A DNA stretch of 5,073 nt, taken from assembly GCA_017437705.1 (NCBI GenBank), contig JAFRYJ010000110.1:1-5073 (forward strand). The letters run 5' to 3'. The notes beneath the pieces are model-generated. The model was not told the DNA's origin and ran no database searches. It saw only the letters and a list, made by a program, of their open reading frames with translations. Origin of the DNA: Lachnospiraceae bacterium (GTDB taxonomy: Bacteria > Bacillota_A > Clostridia > Lachnospirales > Lachnospiraceae). Below, in pieces: positions 1 through 5,073 of this stretch. Numbering within the stretch: position 1 is the first letter of the stretch; each line of letters starts with the position of its first letter. Both the position numbers and the translations under genes were made by a program.

Positions 1-47
1 ATCGGAGACTGATCAGGGACATTACCGGGCAGTGCGGGTACGTGCAC
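1..47. other. Unassigned sequence at the window edge, upstream of the acetyltransferase gene
   Basis: No gene can be assigned here. The first frame reads Ile-Gly-Asp and then a TGA stop at 10-12, which could be the tail of an upstream + strand gene, but three codons are not enough to identify it. The third frame is open from base 3 straight into the acetyltransferase gene, so an in-frame upstream extension cannot be excluded from this window alone. I see no clear promoter or terminator hairpin. Confidence 0.3.
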
Positions 48-55
48 GGAAGGAG
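48..55 (+). promoter_or_regulatory. Ribosome binding site of the CatA-like gene (decides the start)
   Basis: GGAAGGAG lies 10 bases before the ATG at 66 and closely matches the Shine-Dalgarno consensus. It supports a start at 66 over two alternatives: an in-frame GTG at 42, which lies upstream of this site and has no ribosome binding site of its own, and an out-of-frame ATG at 59, which is too close to it. Confidence 0.75.
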
Positions 56-65
56 CATATGCATT

Positions 66-692
66 ATGAAGAAGATCGATATCGACAATTGGGACAGAAA
101 AGAGGTATTTAAGTTTTTTTCCGAAACATCAAAGCCCTTTTATATGACGACCTTCCGCCTGGATGTGACAGATCTATTCAATTATGCCAAAAGAAGGGGC
201 ATCTCCTTCTATTATTCGATGGTATGGTGCGTATCACGCGCCGTTAACAGCGTGGAAAATTTCAGATACTGCATCAAAAACGGTGAGATCTGTCTTCTTG
301 ACAAAAGGACGCCCAGCTTCACCGATATGAAAAAGGGCAGCGAAGTGTTTCATATAATCACCCTGGATGACGGTGACGATATGGAGGGCTTCTGCAGTGC
401 CGCAGCCGAAAAGAATGAGGCTCAGGACTGTTTTATCGATTACGGTGCGGAGTCTGATGACCTTATATACATAAGCTCCCTGCCCTGGTTCGACATGACC
501 GCCCTTACAAACGAAGCCATAGAGGACCCCGATGACAATGTGCCCAGGATCACCTGGGGCCGAGCGGTCAGTGAAAACGGGCGGATGATGCTGGGAATAT
601 CCTTTGAAGTAAACCACCGCTTTGTGGACGGGATCCATTTCAAAAAGTTTACAGACGAATTCCTCAGGATCACTGAAGGACTGAAAATATAA
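66..692 (+). CDS. CatA-like O-acetyltransferase (chloramphenicol acetyltransferase family)
   Basis: A 208-residue protein that matches type A chloramphenicol acetyltransferases (CAT) over its whole length; the family is usually about 210-220 residues. These are cytosolic trimers that move acetyl from acetyl-CoA to a hydroxyl of chloramphenicol. Visible features: the N-terminal IDxDNWxRKE block with Arg11, equivalent to CAT Arg18; the SSLPW block at 137-141, whose first Ser matches Ser148, which stabilises the oxyanion; and the C-terminal motif NHRFVDG at 183-189, with catalytic His184 (CAT His195) and Asp188 (Asp199, partner of the Arg). The usual HH is NH here, but the catalytic second His is kept. 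The start at 66 is chosen because the family N-terminus begins there and it has a good ribosome binding site. The glycosyltransferase gene follows after 40 bases. Family membership is firm. Whether the substrate is chloramphenicol or another alcohol is unknown; many chromosomal homologues are untested and need not confer resistance. Confidence 0.9.
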   Translation: MKKIDIDNWDRKEVFKFFSETSKPFYMTTFRLDVTDLFNYAKRRGISFYYSMVWCVSRAVNSVENFRYCIKNGEICLLDKRTPSFTDMKKGSEVFHIITLDDGDDMEGFCSAAAEKNEAQDCFIDYGAESDDLIYISSLPWFDMTALTNEAIEDPDDNVPRITWGRAVSENGRMMLGISFEVNHRFVDGIHFKKFTDEFLRITEGLKI

Positions 693-717
693 TTTACTAT
701 ATGAAGTCCTTTGTACG

Positions 718-726
718 TGATATAAT
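718..726 (+). promoter_or_regulatory. Candidate extended -10 promoter for the glycosyltransferase gene
   Basis: TGATATAAT combines a perfect TATAAT hexamer (721-726) with the TG one base upstream that defines an extended -10 element. No good -35 hexamer lies 16-18 bases further up (the 17-base position reads TATATG), which extended -10 promoters can tolerate. With the hexamer at -12 to -7, base +1 falls at 733, the A of the glycosyltransferase ATG. AT-rich intergenic DNA can produce such a match by chance, so this is a candidate only. Confidence 0.45.
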
Positions 727-732
727 GATCAT

Positions 733-1908
733 ATGAAAAGGATCGCGTTCGTAGTTCAGAGATACGGTATCGAGGTCAACGGAGGCGCAGAGCTCCATTG
801 CCGCCAGCTGGCAGAGCACATGGCAGAAAGATACGATGTGGAGATACTTACCACCAAAGCCGTCGACTATGTTACCTGGAAAAATGAATACAGGAATGAT
901 GTGGACACGGTCAACGGCCTTACCGTACGGCGTTTTAAAGTAGCCAAACGAAGGAATATCGACAGGTTCAACAGGCTTTCCGAGACTGTACTTACATCAC
1001 CGGGAGACCCCGGACAGGAGCTAAAATGGATGGAGCTTCAAGGCCCCTGCTCACCGGCTCTTGTTAAGTATATCGGAGAGCATCATGACGATTACGACCT
1101 GTTTATCTTCTTTACATACCTTTATTACACCACGTTTAAGGGGATGCCGCAGGTGGGCAGGAAATCTGTGCTTATACCCACGGCACACGATGAGCCGCCG
1201 ATATACCTGTCGATCTTCAGAGAGACCTTCAATGCACCGGCCGGAATATTCTATAATACGGCTGCTGAAAAGGAATTTGTGGAGGGCAGATTCGGAAACG
1301 GACATATACTTAATAACGGCGGGTACGGCGGAGTAGGAGTAGAGATCCCGGAAAAGATATCTCCCGAGAGTCTCCGGAAAAAATACGGTATTAAAGAAGA
1401 CTTCATAGTTTATGTGGGACGCATAGACGAAAGCAAGGGCTGTCTTGATCTTTTCAGATTCTTCAGGGAATACAAGGACAGATATCCCTCGGACTTAAAG
1501 CTGGTGCTCATGGGCAGGCCGGTACTGCAGATACCGGCGGATCCCGACATCATAAGTCTCGGGTTTGTCAGCGACGAGGACAAATTCAACGGAATAGCAG
1601 CTTCTAAGCTTCTTGTCCTTCCATCTCCCTACGAAAGCCTTTCGATGGTGGTGCTGGAGGCGATGTCGTTAAAGAAGCCGGTGCTTGTAAACGGAAACTG
1701 CAGGGTCCTTAAGGATCATTGTCTTTTAAGCAACGGCGGCCTGTATTATTATGATGATGTGGAATTCTGCGAAGCTTTGCAGTATCTTATAAACAACAGG
1801 GAAACTGCTGAAATTATGGGCGAGAACGGCAGAGCATATGTGGAAGCCCACTACGATTGGGGATCCATAACAGATACCCTCAGTGAAATGATCGAAAAAC
1901 TCACATAA
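733..1908 (+). CDS. Glycosyltransferase, GT-B fold, family 4 type
   Basis: A 391-residue cytosolic or membrane-peripheral sugar transferase with no signal peptide or membrane helix. It should transfer a sugar from a nucleotide donor onto a glycan or lipid acceptor, probably for surface polysaccharide; donor and acceptor cannot be read from the sequence. The N-terminal Rossmann domain opens with FVVQRYG and the glycine loop GGAE (17-20) typical of GT4 enzymes. The C-terminal domain starts near residue 212 and carries GRIDESKG (229-236; Arg230 and Lys235 match the GRxxxxKG donor-phosphate site). The EX7E motif ESLSMVVLE has Glu301 and Glu309 at the donor sugar. Length is normal for the family and the reading frame is intact. 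The start is fixed because conserved sequence begins within a few residues of Met1, yet no purine-rich ribosome binding site precedes it; only GTGAT at 717-721 could pair weakly. It lies 40 bases after the acetyltransferase gene and 50 before the protease gene, so co-transcription is possible. Confidence 0.9.
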   Translation: MKRIAFVVQRYGIEVNGGAELHCRQLAEHMAERYDVEILTTKAVDYVTWKNEYRNDVDTVNGLTVRRFKVAKRRNIDRFNRLSETVLTSPGDPGQELKWMELQGPCSPALVKYIGEHHDDYDLFIFFTYLYYTTFKGMPQVGRKSVLIPTAHDEPPIYLSIFRETFNAPAGIFYNTAAEKEFVEGRFGNGHILNNGGYGGVGVEIPEKISPESLRKKYGIKEDFIVYVGRIDESKGCLDLFRFFREYKDRYPSDLKLVLMGRPVLQIPADPDIISLGFVSDEDKFNGIAASKLLVLPSPYESLSMVVLEAMSLKKPVLVNGNCRVLKDHCLLSNGGLYYYDDVEFCEALQYLINNRETAEIMGENGRAYVEAHYDWGSITDTLSEMIEKLT

Positions 1909-1946
1909 CAGAGTATAGATGGAACTATTGACCTGCAACAGATTAC

Positions 1947-1953
1947 AGAGGTG
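1947..1953 (+). promoter_or_regulatory. Ribosome binding site of the C11 peptidase gene
   Basis: AGAGGTG lies 5 bases before the ATG at 1959 and supports that start. The 50-base gap between the glycosyltransferase stop and this start holds no terminator hairpin. It also holds no convincing promoter: TTGACC at 1928-1933 resembles a -35 box but has no -10 partner at a usable distance before the start codon. Confidence 0.7.
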
Positions 1954-1958
1954 TTAAA

Positions 1959-4499
1959 ATGGCAGACAGACCTTTTGGAAGAAAGAAAAAAACTACCGGT
2001 GAAAGCACCGGAGGTGCTGAGATACGGGACGATCAGGGACTGGGGACAGGTCCCGTAGGCAACCGTAAAAAGAAACCGCAGCAGAGCACTGAGAACAAGG
2101 ACGATAAGGGCATTTTGTCGGATCTTTTAGGCGGCGGCTCTTCGTCATCCGATTCTTCAAGCTCCGGCGGTTCACTTTTCGGCGGCGGCAGCTCGGGAGG
2201 TTCGCTTTTCGGCGGCGGCTCGGGAGCAGGCAAAAAAAGCGGCGCATCCATTTTAATAATCATTATTTTAGCCGTAGTTCTTTGGAAGAGCGGACTCTTA
2301 AACAATCTCCTCGGCGGCGGCTCGGGCGGCGGTATCTCCGAGCTGTTCGGGACGGGTTCCGGCGGATCGGGCGGCGGCTATTCCCAGAGCTTCACAGAGC
2401 TTCTTTCAGGCGGCGGATCTTCATCAAGCTCATCTTCGGGCGGGTGGAGCATTGCCAACAACAACGGCAAGCTCGACAGATCCGTCGATGAGAACGCAAG
2501 AGCCAAGTACACAAAGATAAAAGGCAACAACAAGGACACCGTTACCGTCATGATCTACATGTGCGGCACAGACCTTGAATCGAAGAACGCCATGGGTTCA
2601 AGGGATCTTCAGGAGATGCTCAACGCCTCTAATACAGGCAATATCAACCTGCTGATCTATACCGGCGGCTGCAAGAAATGGCAGAACAACGTCGTTTCCA
2701 GCAAGACGAACCAGATATACAGGATATCCAACGGCAACATCACCTGCATTGAAAGCAACATGGGCAATAAGGTGATGACCGATCCTGCCACGCTTACGGA
2801 ATTCATCAAGTACTGTGCAAAGAATTATCCTGCAAACAGGAACATCCTTATCCTCTGGGACCACGGTTCGGGTTCACAGAAGGGCTACGGTTACGATGAA
2901 AAGAACGTAAACTATGGTTCGATGGATCTTTCCGGAGTCAACAGGGCTCTTAAGAATGCAGGTATTAAATTCGATTTCATCGGCTTTGACGCCTGCCTTA
3001 TGGCAACAGCCGAGACGGCCCTTGTGTCAGCTCAGTATGCAGACTACATGATCGCATCCGAGGAATCGGAGCCCGGAATCGGCTGGTATTATACGGACTG
3101 GCTCACACAGATCTGCAAGAATACGTCGACACCCACGCTTGACATAGGCAAAACGATCGTTGACACATTTACGACAGAATGTGCCAAGTCCTGCCCGGGA
3201 CAGACCACAACGCTTTCGGTCATTGACCTTGCTGAATTCCAGGCTACAGTACCCGGCGCCATGAGCGATTTCGCCAAGGATACATCTTCGATGATATCCG
3301 GCAGCGATTACAAGACCGTATCAAATGCAAGGAGCAGCGCAAGGGAATTCTCATCTTATGCAAATATCAACCAGGTAGATATGGTGGATCTTGCAGTTAA
3401 GATGGGCAGCAGCGAAGGCGAAAAGCTGGCCGAAGCTCTTGTGGGCGCTGTTAAATATAACAGGACGTCCAACATCACGAATGCATACGGCGTTTCCGTA
3501 TACTTCCCCGGCAGATATGCAAATACCGTTGACTCCATGGTCAATGTATACGGCGATATCGGCATGGACAAGTATTATACGAGATGCATCCAGGAATTTG
3601 CTTCCATGGGCGTTGCCGGACAGGTGGCCGGCGGAGGATCCCACAGTTCCATCGGCAGCCTTCTCGGTTCTCTTATGGGTTCCGGATCTTCTTCATCCTC
3701 ATCATCAAGCTCGGGTATGGACATCGGAAGTCTGCTCTCGGCATTCATGGGCTCCGGACGTACGGCCATAAACGGTCTTTCAACGGAGAATACCCACTTC
3801 CTGGATGAGACACTTGATATAGACAAGGCTTCTGCATTCATTACGGATAATTTCTTCGATGCTTCTGCTCTCAAGTGGCACAAGAACGATCAGGGCAATT
3901 ATGTTATAACGCTTACTGACGAGGATCAGTGGGATCTGGTAGAGGGTCTTGATCTGAATCTCTTCGTTGACAACGGCAAGGGCTACATCGATCTCGGCTA
4001 CGACAACGTATTCGAATTCACCGAAGATGGCGACCTTCTTGCACCCACTGACAGGACATGGGTCGCTGTAAACGGACAGACCGTAGCATATTACAGACTC
4101 AGCACTTCGGGTGATGAGAACGATTATGTGATTACCGGCTACATACCTGCATACCTTAACGGCGACAGGGTAATACTCTTTGTAGTATTTGATGACGAGA
4201 ATCCCGACGGCTATATCGCGGGAGCGACCTACGATTATTCGGAGACCGATGCGGATGTAATTGCAAAGAACCTTACGGAGATCAACGACGGAGACGAGAT
4301 CGACTTTATCTGCGACTTCTATGATTACGACGGCAATTATCAGGAAAGCTATTATCTCGGCAAGACCCTTACTGTAAAGGGCGGTATGAGCGGACTTAAG
4401 ATATCAAACGAGGACATCGGAAAGGATAAGGCATATGCAATGTATACCTTTACGGATATCTACGGCGAGCAGTACTGGTCAGACGCAATAGAGGAATAA
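1959..4499 (+). CDS. Membrane-anchored clostripain-family (peptidase C11) cysteine protease
   Basis: An 846-residue protein. Residues 1-93 form a Lys/Arg-rich tail that turns into Gly/Ser repeats. A hydrophobic segment at about 96-109 follows directly after Lys92-Lys93, so by the positive-inside rule the N-terminus is cytoplasmic and the rest lies outside the cell. A second Gly/Ser linker runs to about 163. The C11 protease domain spans about 193-548: catalytic His302 in WDHGSG, Cys346 in FDACLM with Asp344 two residues before it (in this family the likely S1 residue favouring Arg/Lys), and YGVSVYFP at 510-517 near its end. A third linker (about 556-600, with nine Ser in a row) leads to an acidic, Tyr- and Asp-rich C-terminal domain (about 601-846) that I do not recognise. 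Clostripain-like enzymes cleave after Arg or Lys and often activate by self-cleavage. The likely role is extracellular protein or peptide degradation or processing of surface proteins; the true target is unknown. The fold and catalytic pair are clear; the topology is inferred. Confidence 0.93.
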   Translation: MADRPFGRKKKTTGESTGGAEIRDDQGLGTGPVGNRKKKPQQSTENKDDKGILSDLLGGGSSSSDSSSSGGSLFGGGSSGGSLFGGGSGAGKKSGASILIIIILAVVLWKSGLLNNLLGGGSGGGISELFGTGSGGSGGGYSQSFTELLSGGGSSSSSSSGGWSIANNNGKLDRSVDENARAKYTKIKGNNKDTVTVMIYMCGTDLESKNAMGSRDLQEMLNASNTGNINLLIYTGGCKKWQNNVVSSKTNQIYRISNGNITCIESNMGNKVMTDPATLTEFIKYCAKNYPANRNILILWDHGSGSQKGYGYDEKNVNYGSMDLSGVNRALKNAGIKFDFIGFDACLMATAETALVSAQYADYMIASEESEPGIGWYYTDWLTQICKNTSTPTLDIGKTIVDTFTTECAKSCPGQTTTLSVIDLAEFQATVPGAMSDFAKDTSSMISGSDYKTVSNARSSAREFSSYANINQVDMVDLAVKMGSSEGEKLAEALVGAVKYNRTSNITNAYGVSVYFPGRYANTVDSMVNVYGDIGMDKYYTRCIQEFASMGVAGQVAGGGSHSSIGSLLGSLMGSGSSSSSSSSSGMDIGSLLSAFMGSGRTAINGLSTENTHFLDETLDIDKASAFITDNFFDASALKWHKNDQGNYVITLTDEDQWDLVEGLDLNLFVDNGKGYIDLGYDNVFEFTEDGDLLAPTDRTWVAVNGQTVAYYRLSTSGDENDYVITGYIPAYLNGDRVILFVVFDDENPDGYIAGATYDYSETDADVIAKNLTEINDGDEIDFICDFYDYDGNYQESYYLGKTLTVKGGMSGLKISNEDIGKDKAYAMYTFTDIYGEQYWSDAIEE
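2163..2222 (+). repeat. Two tandem 30-base copies encoding SGGSLFGGGS in the first protease linker
   Basis: Residues 69-78 and 79-88 of the C11 protease are the same ten amino acids, encoded by two adjacent 30-base units that differ at a few positions, all of them synonymous (for example TCC/TCG, TCA/TCG, AGC/TCG). It is a direct in-frame duplication in a Gly/Ser-rich linker on the cytoplasmic side of the membrane segment. The differences suggest the duplication is not very recent. Confidence 0.9.
3651..3758 (+). repeat. Diverged 36-base direct repeat flanking a nine-serine run in the C-terminal linker
   Basis: Bases 3651-3686 encode IGSLLGSLMGSG (residues 565-576) and 3723-3758 encode IGSLLSAFMGSG (589-600). 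The two units share nine of twelve residues and flank nine serines (577-585) plus Gly-Met-Asp. The serines use six different codons, so the run is not a simple slipped triplet tract. The repeat joins the protease domain to the C-terminal domain. Confidence 0.75.
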
Positions 4500-4531
4500 A
4501 GCCGTTTACTTCATAAAACACTGCATGTAAG

Positions 4532-4564
4532 AAGGCCCCGCAGTTGAAGCGGGGCTTTCACATT
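4532..4564 (+). terminator. Intrinsic (rho-independent) terminator after the C11 peptidase gene
   Basis: A perfect GC-rich stem pairs GCCCCGC (4535-4541) with GCGGGGC (4549-4555) around the 7-base loop AGTTGAA. One G-U and two A-U pairs extend it down to 4532 and 4558. A short T run follows, then a less uniform AT-rich stretch (CACATTATTTT). It starts 33 bases after the protease stop codon and separates the first three genes from mnmA. The T tail is shorter than ideal, but the stem is strong. Confidence 0.85.
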
Positions 4565-4590
4565 ATTTTCCGTTGTATTTGAAACATTTC

Positions 4591-4597
4591 AGGGGAG
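4591..4597 (+). promoter_or_regulatory. Ribosome binding site of mnmA
   Basis: AGGGGAG ends 5 bases before the ATG at 4603. Because a terminator lies just upstream, mnmA should have its own promoter in about 4560-4590. That stretch is AT-rich, but I could not pick out a convincing -35/-10 pair. Confidence 0.75.
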
Positions 4598-4602
4598 CAT
4601 AT

Positions 4603-5073
4603 ATGACAAAGGTTATTACCGGAATATCCGGCGGAGTTGACAGTGCGGTAACCTCATACCTTCTTAAGGAACAGGGCTATGATGTGACCTGTGCATTCCT
4701 CTCAACCTGGCGTAAGGGTCCGGGAATTGAAAAAAGGAGCATTGAAGAGCATGATGCAAGAAGGATCGCTGACATGCTCGGACTGGAATTTGTCTCCGAA
4801 GACTGTTCGGAGTTGTTCAGAAATACCGTAGTCGACTCCTTTATTAACGAATATTTAAACGGACGGACGCCTAATCCCTGCATCTTCTGCAACAGAGAAT
4901 TTAAATTCAAAGAGCTTCTGCGCATCGCAGATGAACTGGGCGCAGAGAAGATAGCCACCGGTCATTATGCGGGGATAGTAAAAAAGGATAATGGCAGGTA
5001 TACGGTAAAAAGAGCGGACTATGTCGAGAAGGACCAGACTTACGTTCTGTACAGGCTTACACAGGAGATGCTC
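4603..5073 (+). CDS. mnmA: tRNA-uridine 2-sulfurtransferase MnmA, N-terminal part (runs off the window)
   Basis: The first 157 codons of a gene that continues past the window; complete MnmA proteins are about 350-370 residues. MnmA activates the C2 of the wobble uridine U34 in tRNAs for Lys, Glu and Gln with ATP and replaces its oxygen with sulfur, in the cytoplasm. Visible motifs: the PP-loop ATP site SGGVDS at 9-14; GRTPNPCIFCNREFKF at 87-102, with Cys96 at the position of E. coli catalytic Cys102; ATGHYA at 118-123; and KDQTYVLYRL at 143-152, matching the conserved KDQSY block. The spacing between SGGVDS and the Cys motif is about that of E. coli. Where E. coli has Asp99, this protein has Cys93, giving CxxC. 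The second catalytic Cys (E. coli Cys199) lies beyond the window. The start is supported by AGGGGAG five bases upstream and by the PP-loop sitting right at the N-terminus. It lies after the terminator, so it is a separate transcription unit. Confidence 0.92.
   Translation, partial: MTKVITGISGGVDSAVTSYLLKEQGYDVTCAFLSTWRKGPGIEKRSIEEHDARRIADMLGLEFVSEDCSELFRNTVVDSFINEYLNGRTPNPCIFCNREFKFKELLRIADELGAEKIATGHYAGIVKKDNGRYTVKRADYVEKDQTYVLYRLTQEML

Noticed and set aside
1..20. GATCAGGGAC at 11-20 occurs again at 2031-2040, suggesting a repeat
   Set aside because: Several exact 10-base matches are expected by chance in 5 kb, and the flanking sequences do not match.
42..65. GTG at 42 as the start of the acetyltransferase, giving a 216-residue protein
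   Set aside because: The ribosome binding site GGAAGGAG lies at 48-55, downstream of this GTG and correctly placed for the ATG at 66. The family's conserved N-terminus also begins at 66.
234..638. A 134-codon open frame on the minus strand
   Set aside because: It is the shadow of the acetyltransferase gene, whose + strand frame carries every catalytic motif in order.
1928..1956. TTGACC as the -35 box of a promoter for the protease gene
   Set aside because: At a 17-base spacing the -10 position reads GTGTTA and overlaps the ribosome binding site, so it would not yield a translatable leader.
1993..2305. Open frames on the minus strand across the Gly/Ser-rich start of the protease
   Set aside because: They arise because GGC/TCG-rich linker codons lack stops when read backwards. 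Their products are low-complexity Pro/Glu- or Arg-rich sequence and they overlap a well-supported gene.
2104..2440. GGC-rich repeats as a CRISPR or other non-coding repeat array
   Set aside because: The repeats are in frame, vary synonymously and encode a Gly/Ser linker of the protease; there are no regular spacers.
4677..4958. A 93-codon open frame on the minus strand at the end of the window
   Set aside because: It lies fully inside the mnmA coding region, which has clear family motifs on the + strand. The minus-strand product resembles no family I know.

Overview
The window looks like chromosomal DNA of a Gram-positive anaerobe of the Clostridia, most likely a Lachnospiraceae-type gut or rumen bacterium. 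The main pointer is the large clostripain-family protease with a Lys/Arg-rich start (MADRPFGRKKK) followed by a Gly/Ser-rich, membrane-anchored N-terminus, a layout I associate with that group. Supporting points are a chromosomal CatA-like acetyltransferase, purine-rich ribosome binding sites (GGAAGGAG, AGAGGTG, AGGGGAG), and mixed codon use with frequent AGG, AGA and ATA. The assignment is inferred from protein character; no marker gene fixes the species.

Layout: four genes, all on the + strand. (1) 66-692, a CatA-like (chloramphenicol acetyltransferase family) O-acetyltransferase with all core catalytic residues. (2) 733-1908, a GT-B fold, family-4-type glycosyltransferase. Its start codon sits exactly where transcription from an extended -10 promoter would begin. 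(3) 1959-4499, an 846-residue peptidase C11 (clostripain) protein with a basic cytoplasmic tail, one short membrane segment, Gly/Ser linkers on both sides of the protease domain, and a C-terminal domain I cannot name. A strong intrinsic terminator follows at 4532-4564. (4) 4603 to the window end, the first 157 codons of the tRNA 2-thiouridylase gene mnmA.

The first three genes are separated by only 40 and 50 bases, with no terminator visible between them, so they may share a transcript, with at least one possible internal promoter. Their products have no obvious shared pathway. The protease and possibly the glycosyltransferase point to the cell surface, while the acetyltransferase should be cytosolic. 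mnmA is a separate housekeeping unit beyond the terminator. No mobile element, CRISPR array, tRNA or rRNA was seen, and no stretch over 300 bases lacks a gene.

I do not see a clearly new multi-gene system. The most unusual items are the build of the protease (short hydrophobic 'LLGGG/LFGGG' islands inside Gly/Ser linkers, and possible self-cleavage) and the possibly leaderless glycosyltransferase transcript.
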